From Carpediemonas membranifera (Eukaryota > Fornicata): a stretch of DNA of 64,000 nucleotides. Shown piece after piece: positions 53,287 through 63,369 of this stretch. Under the pieces are notes generated by a model. It was not told the origin of the DNA. It saw only the letters and a list, made by a program, of their open reading frames with translations, and searched no databases. A program made the translations under genes and the position numbers. How positions within the stretch are numbered: position 1 is the stretch's first letter; the number at the start of each line of letters is the position of its first letter. The stretch spans positions 277,556 to 341,555 of the forward strand of contig JAHDYR010000013.1 in the NCBI GenBank assembly GCA_019828565.1. Direction: 5' to 3'.

Positions 53287-54057
53287 ATGTCTGTCTACCT
53301 CACAGATGAGGCATTTGAGTGGGTCAAGCGTCGCGATCCGACAGGCAAGAGAGCGAGACAGGAATAAATGAATGTATATATGCCTGTCTGGGCATCAGCG
53401 CTGTCGTTCAGGCCAATCCACGTTTGTGGATCCGTGCAGTTTATGGTTTCTCGGCCTCCATGCTACAGCCCTGCCTCACCATCGGTATCGACGTGTACTG
53501 CGGCAAGAACAGCTTCACCCAGGGCGAAGATAACGTCCGCCAGGGTCAGCGCCGCTCCGTCATCGGCATGTCCGCCTGGTACGTCGAAGAGCAGGGCCAC
53601 CTTGAGACCGTCAACCGTCCCGTCGAGACCATCGCCCGCTTGGCGAGTAAGCGCTACACTACCGCTTCACCAGCCCTCCAAGGCAGCGTTCTGGACCTGC
53701 GTCATCTCCGGCGAACTGGAATGATCCAAAGTAACGGTGTAGTGTTCTTTCTGGCAGCTAATTGTGCATAAGCGAATGCTTTGTGGTCATTTATTGCTCT
53801 TTGGCGCAGCAACGCCCACAAACTCTTTGGGATACTGTTCTTTTGGTGTTGATGTTGTTATTGATGTTGATTTCTCCGCTTTTCGCTGCTTTGCGTTGTA
53901 ATTGCAATGTTTTCTAGTACATTCCGCGCATCAGATCATTGCTACAACCTGAACTCGCCATTTTGGCGTTGCAATGAAACTATCCCCTAAAGTGCACACT
54001 AAATGAAATCAGAACAATTCGGGGCAAGTGGCGGCATTCATGCAGCTGAATATCTGC
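53287..54057 (+). repeat. Repeated module, copy 3 (longer)
   Basis: Starts with the last 26 or so codons of the HEPN gene without the rest, then the PIWI-like part and AT-rich tail, plus a 3' extension (ggggcaagtggcggcattca) shared with copy 4 and with 42053-42075. It joins the 2.4-kb duplication directly at 54058. Confidence 0.7.
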
Positions 54058-54417
54058 TGACTTGATTTGGGCCCTGTGTGCGGCCCTACGCTGCCTTGCT
54101 GTCGGCTTCGAGTCTGGATCGGCCTGCAGTTCAGCGACAAGAGGAGATTGAGGGATATTGGACTGGTAAATGATACCTTCGATGGCATCGAGTTCCTGAA
54201 GGACATATTCATCATCCTTGTACAGTTCCCGCAAGTATCTAACGAAAGCATTGTCAAACTCACCAGAGATGACACGAGATAGCTTCCTGGCCTGTCTCTC
54301 ACATCTATCCGATATATTCGGTCCACGACATACCTCAACAGCAGCGATAAGCTGCTGGATGTGAAGTTCTGTTGATCCCATTGCTTGCATAAAATGCACG
54401 AACGAAATGGTGAGCAT
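54058..54417 (-). pseudogene. Truncated copy of the unknown 418-aa gene
   Basis: The first 120 or so codons match 45630-45271, then the frame runs into module sequence. The promoter region is intact, so a short chimeric product is possible. Confidence 0.75.
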
Positions 54418-54823
54418 ATTTCTTTGCACAACCGTTGAGAACGGCACGCTGACCCGCCTGCGTCATATTATCCTGCTGTGACGGTCTCTCCAGGCTCCGG
54501 TCCCCAGACCCAATAGTCGAAGATTAGACAATACCTCTGGATCACACGCCCACATCCCCGGGACACCCAAGGGTCTGTGGGGCTTGCGTGATAACGTACG
54601 TACCCAGTTTGGGATTGGAGTGTACTTTTACTGAGGAAAGCAGACGTAATTGGCCAATCCACGTTTGTGGATCACCTGGTGTCGTCCATACCGGGCGCCT
54701 CTCCGCCACATGCTGTGTTGCTGCGCATGGAAATAAGTGTTAACTGTGTTCTATTGCACGATAGGACGGGGTTATTGACTGATGGGGCTTCTACCTTAAA
54801 TTGCTCGTCATCCACAACTGTGG

Positions 54824-55831
54824 ATGAACCGATATAACAGGATCCATCACCCTGAAAGGTACGCGCGCCAAGAATACGGCCATCGTGAACCTCCTCCGTT
54901 CCTTTCCGCGTGGAACGATGAGCAGCTCCGCATCCTTGGCGATAATGCGCGAGTTCTTCAGCTGCTCGCCATGATGGTCCCTTGGATGCGGAAGATCTTG
55001 GCCTCGCCTGAATTTAACCCCGGGTGCAAGCCCAATAGCACCGAGAAGGACCTCCTCGGCAAAGAGCTCGAACAGGACGTGGATTCATCAAGAATCCTTC
55101 GTGTGATGTCCAATCGAGCGGCGTACAACAAAGCCCATGCCAAGATCATTCGTGATCTCGTTGAGTACCGGAACCGCGCAGCTCACAATGAGCTTGAGCC
55201 CGACACCCTGCCCAAGGTCCTGGAGCTGGTCGAGAGCTTGGCCCAGGCCTTCTCGGTTCCATTGCACGATAACGTCAGGGCGTTCATCGCGCTGCTTAAG
55301 TCGCCAGTGTCGCTCGTTGCGACAAGTGAACATCATGCTCTGACGAAGAAGGTCAGCATTCTTGAGGATGAGATTGAGAGGCTGCGTAGCGGCGGCCGTA
55401 AGACCATGCTCAGGCTGCCAGGTGTCAGGTCTCAGCCGGTGCCCACCACTTTGGAGCAGGCAACGATGACGACTTCGGACGTCGGAGACCTGGATGAGCC
55501 GAGGCCCAGGCCCGAAGACACGGGCAAGACGCGCGGTACGCTCATGTCGCGCACACTGACTGCTAGCCAGGTGGACCAGCTAGCTATGGCCAGAACGCAT
55601 GACCCCCCGCTTGTCCTGTCAGGACGTTGCATCGTGTGCGGGGGCTCATGCGAGACCTCAGAGTGGGCTTGCCGTCGTACCTCAACGACGACACCCAAAG
55701 ATCCTTGCCGAACGTTGATTCGGAAGGTTAAGATTGGGAATACTCGCGACGTCTCTGTCTACCTCACAGATGAGGCATTTGAGTGGGTCAAGCGTCGCGA
55801 TCCGACAGGCAAGAGAGCGAGACAGGAATAA
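54824..55831 (+). CDS. HEPN-like protein, copy B
   Basis: 335 residues, identical to copy A except M for R at residue 52 as far as I can see. Intact frame with the same upstream palindrome, so both copies may be expressed. Confidence 0.55.
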   Translation: MNRYNRIHHPERYARQEYGHREPPPFLSAWNDEQLRILGDNARVLQLLAMMVPWMRKILASPEFNPGCKPNSTEKDLLGKELEQDVDSSRILRVMSNRAAYNKAHAKIIRDLVEYRNRAAHNELEPDTLPKVLELVESLAQAFSVPLHDNVRAFIALLKSPVSLVATSEHHALTKKVSILEDEIERLRSGGRKTMLRLPGVRSQPVPTTLEQATMTTSDVGDLDEPRPRPEDTGKTRGTLMSRTLTASQVDQLAMARTHDPPLVLSGRCIVCGGSCETSEWACRRTSTTTPKDPCRTLIRKVKIGNTRDVSVYLTDEAFEWVKRRDPTGKRARQE

Positions 55832-56560
55832 ATGAATGTATATATGCCTGTCTGGGCATCAGCGCTGTCGTTCAGGCCAATCCACGTTTGTGGATCCGTG
55901 CAGTTTATGGTTTCTCGGCCTCCATGCTACAGCCCTGCCTCACCATCGGTATCGACGTGTACTGCGGCAAGAACAGCTTCACCCAGGGCGAAGATAACGT
56001 CCGCCAGGGTCAGCGCCGCTCCGTCATCGGCATGTCCGCCTGGTACGTCGAAGAGCAGGGCCACCTTGAGACCGTCAACCGTCCCGTCGAGACCATCGCC
56101 CGCTTGGCGAGTAAGCGCTACACTACCGCTTCACCAGCCCTCCAAGGCAGCGTTCTGGACCTGCGTCATCTCCGGCGAACTGGAATGATCCAAAGTAACG
56201 GTGTAGTGTTCTTTCTGGCAGCTAATTGTGCATAAGCGAATGCTTTGTGGTCATTTATTGCTCTTTGGCGCAGCAACGCCCACAAACTCTTTGGGATACT
56301 GTTCTTTTGGTGTTGATGTTGTTATTGATGTTGATTTCTCCGCTTTTCGCTGCTTTGCGTTGTAATTGCAATGTTTTCTAGTACATTCCGCGCATCAGAT
56401 CATTGCTACAACCTGAACTCGCCATTTTGGCGTTGCAATGAAACTATCCCCTAAAGTGCACACTAAATGAAATCAGAACAATTCGGGGCAAGTGGCGGCA
56501 TTCATGCAGCTGAATATCTGCTTAGCTTGCCTTACTAGTCACCCTGATATGGCTGATGTG
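55790..56560 (+). repeat. Repeated module, copy 4
   Basis: Begins in the HEPN copy B stop region and continues through the PIWI-like part and tail to about 56560. A single base (cttcacc for cttcgcc) groups copies 3 and 4 against 1 and 2. Confidence 0.7.
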
Positions 56561-56618
56561 ACGGGCCTGTTGATGAAAGCCACATGGCCGTGCACTTTAG
56601 GGCATAAGACATCTCAGA

Positions 56619-59219
56619 ATGAGTAACGCATCATTTCAACTATCCACTGTGACAGATGACGCTGTGATCGAGTTCTTGGACAATAGCACCTTGAAGGAGA
56701 TCGTTTCAGCAATTCTCGACGAATTCTTGCGGAAGAACAGACAAGGAGCTTTCACTTGTGACTCCAAAGAACAATGCAAGCGTTGTCTGATTCAGTTCTT
56801 GTCGCGTACAGCTAGAGCGACAAAGGGCGTAGAAATGCCGCTTCGAAAGGCGATTGTTGATGAGGATTGGCAAAAACTACACGCGCAACGAGCTAGCAAC
56901 CATCATGTGCGTGTGACGCGAAGGGATATCAGGGACGAAGCGCTCCCACTGTACAAGGCGATGTCAACGATTTTGGCCGTCGATCTTGGCATCAATAAGT
57001 TTTCTCGCCTCAGAAAGGTGTTCCTTGACTTGGCAGATAACATGGGGTTGAGGACGGCCCTTGAAGCCTATACACCACCTGCTGTCCAGAGTCTTGATAG
57101 CTTGGGATATGACATAGTTTCAAGAGATGAAATGAAGTGTGTGTTACAGCGCACGCCCACGCTCATCCATGATATGATGGCGTTCACGCCTGAGCACAAG
57201 GATGTGACTGGTCATGATGGTGTTACGACACAGTCACTGCAGATGAACTGTGCTGCCGGATTCTCACAGGCAGTTTCCGTCACGAATGTGTTCTACGTAC
57301 CTGTGAAAGTTTCTGACAATGAAGATGACAGCGCCCGGCTGCCTGATCTCTACATGAGATTGCAGCACCTTGAGTGCGCCTATGTGTATCACCACGAGAA
57401 GCTTGGAAATGGCGCTGGTCGAGTGTTCGTCTGCCACGAGAATGCAGAGACACTCAGTCGGGCAAAGGAGATCTGTACGGATTTGAAGTTTTCAGCTGTT
57501 GATATCTGTGCCAGAAAAGAGCGCATTGTTGTCAAATCTGTGACTTATGACCCACTCGCGCTTGTTAAGTTTTGCCTGCAGCATCCTTCACGGATTGAAC
57601 GCGATATTAAGGCTTACAAAAAGGCTTTGATGGGCTCTGTTGTTGCCGATGATTCCAGAGAGCAAACGATAGATTTGATCGTCTGGTTTGATGGATATCG
57701 AGCTGATGCTACGGCAGTGAAGTTCAGACTATTTGACAGGACAGGGTGTGTTCTACCACAGCGAATAACTCCTCCCATGACTCTTCTCATGTATCAAGGG
57801 TCTGAGAAGTTCTTACCGGATTTCTTTGGCACGATCGAGCGCCTGCTTCGCTCATTGGTTGATGTGCCGCTTCCTTCTGGCGTGAGTCACTACAGGCCAG
57901 CTAGTAGAATCATCGTGCGACTCCTTGGTCTTAGCGGTGATCACAAGGCTCTTCAAATTGTCTCAGGTGTGAAGCGGGGTGGCTATTACCGCTCACCATT
58001 CTCCTCTCTTAACATGTTCTACGTCGCAACCGATCCATTTAAGGACAGGTGTAATCGTTTGACACTACGCGACACTGTCAGCTTGCGTTTCAACGGGCTT
58101 ACCCCTGACACACAGCGTTTTGGGCAGGCAGACGGACGCAATATCGATATGTGTTGTTTCAGTCGCCTGACGTCTAGTGGTATCCATGAAATCCAGCCAA
58201 TGTTCGCGGGGACCTTGCTTATTCCGCCAGTCATGCATATAAGCCATTATTTGATGAAGGATCTTTGGATTGTCCTTGGATTGATCAAGAAAAGCTGTGC
58301 AGGTTCCAATGTTTACACATTAGACAAGATTGAGGCCGACTTTAAGAGGACCACGGGTTGCAACGAGCAGAGTTGGAATCGGCGGAAGCTGGCCACTCTC
58401 GTGAATGATCACATTGATGGATTTGACAGCACCCTTCGCTCATTTATTTTCCTGATTGGAAAGCTTCAGGCCCTTTATTACTCATCGGATCACGTCACCG
58501 ATGCCACAATCGCATTTCATCATGCAGCATCCCTTGCAGCGTTTATGTTCTTCCATCAACTCACGCTCCACAGTAAGCGCGATAAGAACAAGGCGACTCG
58601 TTCCGACGAGTACCGGTTGACATATCAACCCAAGTTTACTGGATCTCTCTACCTGAATGCCGTCGTGTCTGTTCTTCCTGTAGTTCACAGTCAACTTCGT
58701 ATTGGACTTAGGTTCCTTCTTGAGGAGTACTTCGAGCGCGATTTTCTGTTGAATGCACAGGTTAGGCAAGAGAAGCATCGCGCTTGGCTTCTGGGTTTTA
58801 TTATCCAGAAGATCAGCATCAACCGGATCATTTCCAGTCATACAAGACGAGGAAGCACCAGAAAACACGGCCAGGTGAAGAATATTGCAGTGGAGTGTAA
58901 GTCTATCTGTTTCCACAAGTGTCTGTTTGATGCAAATGCTTGTATTACATGGCGATCAAGAGTTCTATCATGCCCTCCTCAGTTGGATGAGGCTGAGTGT
59001 CAGATGTCCCTGGAGAATATCTTTTGTGGTTGGGTTGCTGGCATACGAAATGAGACTCAAAATGTGCAGGACCTGTTCCAGATTGATGAGAAAGAGCGGA
59101 TCATCACGGTTAAGACGGCAACCAGTGGTTTGGACTGGGGCTTATGCATCTGTGGGAACTGCATCCAGCGAGAGAGAGAAGAGCATATGGTGGGTGGTCA
59201 CCGCTTGCGTCCAAGGTGA
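56619..59219 (+). CDS. Candidate DDE-type transposase, 866 aa
   Basis: The largest gene in the TIR element. Around residues 350-360 it has LIVWFDGYRADATAVKF (a W-x-D-G strand), and around 440 LLGLSGDHKALQIVSG followed by a Y-x-S-P-F segment. Together they resemble the first and second acidic motifs of CACTA/KDZ-like transposases. A Glu-rich helix LLEEYFERDF (about 710) could give the third acid. The C-terminus has Cys pairs (CICGNC). No family is recognised with certainty; size, position near the right TIR and lack of another candidate support the call. It could instead be an unrelated element protein. Confidence 0.4.
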   Translation: MSNASFQLSTVTDDAVIEFLDNSTLKEIVSAILDEFLRKNRQGAFTCDSKEQCKRCLIQFLSRTARATKGVEMPLRKAIVDEDWQKLHAQRASNHHVRVTRRDIRDEALPLYKAMSTILAVDLGINKFSRLRKVFLDLADNMGLRTALEAYTPPAVQSLDSLGYDIVSRDEMKCVLQRTPTLIHDMMAFTPEHKDVTGHDGVTTQSLQMNCAAGFSQAVSVTNVFYVPVKVSDNEDDSARLPDLYMRLQHLECAYVYHHEKLGNGAGRVFVCHENAETLSRAKEICTDLKFSAVDICARKERIVVKSVTYDPLALVKFCLQHPSRIERDIKAYKKALMGSVVADDSREQTIDLIVWFDGYRADATAVKFRLFDRTGCVLPQRITPPMTLLMYQGSEKFLPDFFGTIERLLRSLVDVPLPSGVSHYRPASRIIVRLLGLSGDHKALQIVSGVKRGGYYRSPFSSLNMFYVATDPFKDRCNRLTLRDTVSLRFNGLTPDTQRFGQADGRNIDMCCFSRLTSSGIHEIQPMFAGTLLIPPVMHISHYLMKDLWIVLGLIKKSCAGSNVYTLDKIEADFKRTTGCNEQSWNRRKLATLVNDHIDGFDSTLRSFIFLIGKLQALYYSSDHVTDATIAFHHAASLAAFMFFHQLTLHSKRDKNKATRSDEYRLTYQPKFTGSLYLNAVVSVLPVVHSQLRIGLRFLLEEYFERDFLLNAQVRQEKHRAWLLGFIIQKISINRIISSHTRRGSTRKHGQVKNIAVECKSICFHKCLFDANACITWRSRVLSCPPQLDEAECQMSLENIFCGWVAGIRNETQNVQDLFQIDEKERIITVKTATSGLDWGLCICGNCIQREREEHMVGGHRLRPR

Positions 59220-60377
59220 TTTGTCTCTTCCCAAATTGGTATCTCCGGATATATGCGATATATAAATAATGCAATGTTAGCTCAGCGATTAAGGACAGCG
59301 CTCCTGGTATCAACAGGGCGCATCATGCCCTGCGTATTCTAGCAGCACGCGGTCTCTCCGCATCCCGCATGTTCAATCTCACTACGTTGTTTGCTCGTCT
59401 GATATTAACAGCAGAATGACACCAGAAAATTTACCAAACATGATGTGGACGGGGAGTGCTTCAATATTTGTCTCTTGATACGGTTCATGTTTGCTAGTTG
59501 CCTCACTGAGAACGTAGGATTGCCTTCATCAGGTATATGGACGCAACATCAAGGTATTCCTTCGCGATATCGTCTGCAAAGAGGTAGTATTCCTCTATTT
59601 GAACCAAATCTTTGATTCTTCTGCGCATCGTCTGTAATTCAGTGACGAATTCGTGTCTTCTCATGTTTGTGCACTTTATGCACAAACATGAACCTCCATT
59701 GATTTGAAGCAATTCTGGCACTATTAAGCGCCACGCTACGAGTGAGCATGGCATGTTTCAACACCTAGCCGTCGTCACAGTTTAGTCAGTTTTGACTCGA
59801 ACCGAACCAGTGCCTATAACACCATCAATACTGAAGTTCAGATCCTTTTGAAGTGATAAACTAGTAGAATAGAAGGATGAATAACACTGTGCTCAGTTTT
59901 AGCTCCGTTGGACATGAAACATATTTTTCTATCGATTTGCGTTTGCTTGCGAAAGTTTGTGCTATTTTCTCCAGATAAAGGCGTGCGCAAGGAAATCTGG
60001 AGGCTAGCGCTGTTATAATGAATATTAAACTGTTACGTAACGGTGTCGGTATCCAACGCGCATCCCCCGTTCTTGAGCAGAAGCAAACTTTTTTGGCAGT
60101 ATTTCCCGAAAACCTCAACTTTGAGCAAGAATAATTTTTTGGGGGAGCTGTCACAGACTGAGAGAGAGTTGGAGCTGGCTTAAGCACACCTCGGGCAAGC
60201 CTCTGTTAGTTTTTGGTCGAGCTCTGCTGAAAAGTGAGTGAGTTCATGAGAGCAGTACGTATCAACGTTCCTTGGGCCCAGTATTAGTTGCATATTGCTT
60301 TACACCCCGTGGCAAGGCGTCGCTAAATTGTTTGAACGCGTTTAGTTTTTCTTGCAAATGCCATTTTTTTTGGCATT
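59220..60377. other. Right subterminal region
   Basis: Two small minus frames (59503-59754, 83 codons; 59861-60187, 108 codons) have no family signature and are not called. A perfect 12-bp-stem palindrome catgtttgtgca/tgcacaaacatg lies at 59662-59690. The rest is AT-rich non-coding sequence. Confidence 0.35.
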
Positions 60378-60431
60378 CTGGAACCAATTCTGGAACCATT
60401 TGTTCCAGAAAAGGTACCAGAATTGACTGCA
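60378..60431 (-). repeat. Right 54-bp TIR
   Basis: Exact inverted copy of 40053-40106. The flanking TSD is TGACCA (60432-60437). Confidence 0.93.
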
Positions 60432-61754
60432 TGACCATGGCGTTGCCCGCAGATGGAAGGCTCAGACTCACCTTTGCTACGCCCTTCGTCATAAAAAGCT
60501 GCTTATTGACGTCCAACAGAGCAATTGAGACGGATGTGTCGATCGTGGCCTTGAGGCGCTCGGCCAACAACTGCGAAATACAGCTTGGGGCGGAACCGGA
60601 ATCAATCAGGATTGTCTGCGTCTCGCCGTTGACTTTCCCTTGGACGGTGAAGTAGGATGAGTCGGGCTGTGGTTCGTCGACAGACTGCACCGGCTGGGCA
60701 TGGGCGGTCTCATGCACTGGTCTTTCCTTCTTGAGGGTGCTGCTGGGGCGGAGGTTCATCCTACCAGCGCGGCGGTCGGACTGCTGAGTGGGATCCGCAT
60801 TTGGTTGAGGCACTGGCAGCTGGCAGTTGGCGTTGCCCGAAGTATGTCGGGCTTGGGTATGTGGCTGTTGCTTGTCATGCTGGCCGGTCGGTTGTGCCGG
60901 GTGCGGCGACTGGTTGGACTGCTGGGTGGAGCCTCGCTGGGCGGCGTCGGCCTTAGGGCACTGCCACCTCCAATGCCAACCACCACAGAATGGGCAGGGG
61001 GTCTTGGAGGGTGTGGCCGGGAGCCCATGTGTTCGGCCTATGGCGGGGCGGCCTTGGCGGCTCTGCCCGCCACCTTGGCGATGGCGGTCAACGGAGTTCA
61101 ACACGGCAGCTGACGTGGTGGACGGTGTCAAAGACGAGATGTCGAGGCCTGCCAGATCGCTTGCCAGCGCCTGGAGGCGCTCGACCTCGGTCTTCACGAT
61201 CTGAACGGTATCCTCGAACAGGCGAGCGCCTTGTAGCTCAACCTCGGTCTTGAGGCGAGCTTGAAGCTCACTTGGCCTGATGGCGGCGAGGAGTACACGG
61301 GCGGCGACCTTGCTCAGGCCCCGATGAGCGGGGCTAGGCCCGGATGGCGAGGAGCCCAGTAGCTCAGCGAGAGCGTCTACGTCGGGGTCGTCATCATCAG
61401 CTTCAGGCTTGGGCGGGTCGTGGTCGGGGATGAACGTTAGAGCGTGCTTGTAGAGCGCACGGAGCTCTCGGACGTACAAGAGGATCGAGTGAAGCTTGTT
61501 GTCGTGATTAGGCATCTGGAGGGCACGCATTGCTCGGAGGCATCCATTGAGTGTTGGAGGTAGGAGGTGCGTGAGGAGAGAAGCCTCGATATCTTCAATG
61601 GTTGCGGAAGAGAGATCAACTTCATATCGAAGCTCAAGGACATCAAGAATCTCTTCTGAAATACAGTCGGATGGCGAAAGAGTTGGAAATTGGGCTTTGA
61701 GGACTCGGAAGTGCCGAGTGAAGGTTCTGATCGTAACAGGATCTAGATCAGATA
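60432..61754 (-). pseudogene. Ty3-2 gag and protease start, interrupted at both ends
   Basis: The frame is open across the segment. Gag helices, an acidic linker (PEADDDDPDVD), zinc knuckle CPFCGGWHWRWQC and a basic/Gln-rich linker are followed by the protease catalytic motif ILIDSGSAPS. The last Ty3 codons before the TIR are a protease Ala-Met-Val. It continues in frame at 40046 after the large element and, upstream, at 63282 after the mariner element. The knuckle is very close to that of Ty3-1, so they are related families. Confidence 0.9.
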
Positions 61755-61819
61755 TTGCTCTTTTACTCTAAAAATGAACATCATTTTGATTAGGCCTGGA
61801 ACTTTTTGATTGACGACAG

Positions 61820-62269
61820 ATGGTGAGAACTGTAACGTGTAGCCTGTGCAGCTGCAAGAACCACAACAGGGCTGGATGCCCATTCAAAGATGTTTTATCT
61901 ACAGCTGAGGATGGTAATGTTGATAACTCCGCGATAACACAGGGAATGAGGACGTTGGTGGAGAACTCGGAGATTGCACGGGCTCTCCCTGGAAGGATGA
62001 TTGCCGCATGGGCATTCGAGATCATGCGAGGACATGCCACTGTCGCTAATCCTCCCGCCGGTCTCCTGAAGCCGCACTCGACGCCCTCATCCTCTGACTA
62101 TCAGCCTGCACCGCGGAGAGAAGTGTCGCACGGCTTTATCTCCATCCCAGTGAAGCCCGAGTGGTACTCTCGCGTTATCTCGTTCCTTGCGTCTTTGGAG
62201 GAAGCAGAGCGCAGCGAACCTTCTCAGCCAGCTCTATCTGTTACATCCAGCCAAGAATTGAGAGAATAA
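61820..62269 (+). CDS. Zinc-knuckle accessory protein of the mariner-like element
   Basis: 149 residues. The N-terminus has C-x2-C-x4-H-x4-C (CSLCSCKNHNRAGC), a CCHC knuckle that usually binds single-stranded nucleic acid. The rest is Pro/Ser-rich with a helical end. It lies inside the TIRs and stops 7 bp before the transposase stop, tail to tail. Most mariner/Tc1 elements have only a transposase, so this extra gene is unusual. Role unknown. Confidence 0.6.
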   Translation: MVRTVTCSLCSCKNHNRAGCPFKDVLSTAEDGNVDNSAITQGMRTLVENSEIARALPGRMIAAWAFEIMRGHATVANPPAGLLKPHSTPSSSDYQPAPRREVSHGFISIPVKPEWYSRVISFLASLEEAERSEPSQPALSVTSSQELRE

Positions 62270-62275
62270 ACAGCT

Positions 62276-63205
62276 TTAATGGGAATATCCATGCTTCTCG
62301 TAGAGACCTCTTATGTTTTTCTTGGCAACGTCATCAAAGGCGGCGAGTATTGCCGGCAAACGCCCCATGTCCTTAAAGTGCGTGTGAACAAACGCCTTGA
62401 TCCACGCGAACACAACCTCGATTGGGTTCAAGAATGGCGAATACTTAGGGAGGAAGACGATGCGGACATCATAGAGTTGCATTAGGGCGTCAAGCTTGCC
62501 CTTGAGTGCGTGTATGGAGGCATTGTCCATCACGAGGACGCACCCCGGTATCATCCCCAGCAACTCTATGGTATTGTCTAGAAACTTGTCAGCAGTAAAT
62601 GTACCTGTCGTTATGACTCTGTGCTTGATCCCTTCGACGCCAAGAGTCGCGCACACCGAGTAACGCTGGCCGACCGGGCCACCCTTGCGGCAAGCATATG
62701 TCCTAACGCCTTTTGGGCCACGCACTCGCTTGACCGCCAGGTGACGGGGGTCGAAGCTAGTCTCGTCGAGGAAGAAGACTTGATCGGTGGAATAGTACGG
62801 GGCAATCTCCGTTGCGTAGAATGAACGGAAACGCCAGGCTTCCTCTGGATTCCTTTCCATCCATCTGGTGTCACCGACCTTGAGCGTAAGCTTCTCTTTG
62901 TGTAGTATCGTCTGGGAGAGGCTGGATAGCGATACTGAAATACCGAACTTCAGCTGCACGACAGTGGCTATGTCGCTAAGCCGAGCAGCCGGATTCTGGA
63001 GAACATAGTCACGTACATACTTCGTCACTTCTGGGCTCATCTTGGTAGCTGATCTCACTCTCTTTCCAGAGCATTTCGCTCTATTGGCCTTGATATCATA
63101 GATGACATTGCGGCAACGGCCCGTTACGCGTGCAATGTTTGCTATAGACATTTCACTTCCGAGAAGTGTTGCTATGTTCAGTCTCTCTGAATCAGTTACG
63201 ACCAT
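62276..63205 (-). CDS. Mariner/Tc1-type transposase
   Basis: 309 residues, full length. The N-terminal helix-turn-helix pair (SIANIARVTGRCRNVIYDIK; PAARLSDIATVVQ) binds the TIRs. The catalytic triad is D in FLDETSFD, D in VMDNASIH and E in SPFLNPIE, with 35 residues between the last two by my count (DD35E). It cuts and pastes at TA sites. The frame is intact, so the element may be recent. Confidence 0.9.
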   Translation of the reverse strand: MVVTDSERLNIATLLGSEMSIANIARVTGRCRNVIYDIKANRAKCSGKRVRSATKMSPEVTKYVRDYVLQNPAARLSDIATVVQLKFGISVSLSSLSQTILHKEKLTLKVGDTRWMERNPEEAWRFRSFYATEIAPYYSTDQVFFLDETSFDPRHLAVKRVRGPKGVRTYACRKGGPVGQRYSVCATLGVEGIKHRVITTGTFTADKFLDNTIELLGMIPGCVLVMDNASIHALKGKLDALMQLYDVRIVFLPKYSPFLNPIEVVFAWIKAFVHTHFKDMGRLPAILAAFDDVAKKNIRGLYEKHGYSH

Positions 63206-63279
63206 TCACTCTCTTCAATTTGTGAGCAGAACTTTGAATGAATCAAAACCAATTGTTCATTTTTACGCTGAAAGAGCAA

Positions 63280-63306
63280 TAGGAACAGATGATTCTGCGT
63301 TACCAT
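63280..63306 (-). pseudogene. Start of Ty3-2 gag
   Basis: Nine codons from ATG (63306) to the TA insertion site. The frame continues at 61752 after the transposon. Confidence 0.7.
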
Positions 63307-63369
63307 TTTCCAGGAGTGATCACTGTGCCGGATGGCAGCAGAAAACGGGGAAATCCATTTACCTTAAAG

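Larger units (their letters stand above)
54058..56483 (+). repeat. 2.4-kb direct duplication, copy B
   Basis: Second copy of 45271-47695. It is bounded on both sides by repeated-module sequence, which suggests unequal recombination between modules. Confidence 0.92.
40053..60431. mobile_element. 20,379-bp TIR element inserted in Ty3-2 protease
   Basis: Perfect 54-bp terminal inverted repeats start TGCAGTCAATTCTGG and end in CA. A 6-bp direct repeat, TGACCA, flanks the element (40047-40052 and 60432-60437). Deleting it plus one TGACCA joins the two Ty3-2 halves in frame at a protease Val-Thr codon pair. By eye the interior is clearly more AT-rich than the flanks. About nine genes are carried on both strands. 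The best transposase candidate is 56619-59219. No PolB, packaging ATPase, capsid or retroviral-type integrase is recognised. The family is unknown to me. Confidence 0.9.
61755..63279 (-). mobile_element. Mariner-like transposon (1,525 bp) in Ty3-2 gag
   Basis: The terminal inverted repeats are imperfect: ttgctctttnnnnntaaaaatgaaca at both ends, with a further ttttgatt block. The flanking TA is duplicated (61753-61754 and 63280-63281). Removing the element restores the Ty3-2 gag frame to an ATG at 63306. It holds two convergent genes. Confidence 0.9.

Noticed and set aside
59270-59345. tRNA-like ttagctcagcgattaagg (A-box-like)
   Set aside because: No T arm and no pairing acceptor strand follow.
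40053-60431. Polinton/Maverick or giant-virus-derived element
   Set aside because: The 6-bp TSD fits, but ends start TG rather than AG and no PolB, ATPase, protease-capsid set or integrase motif could be read.
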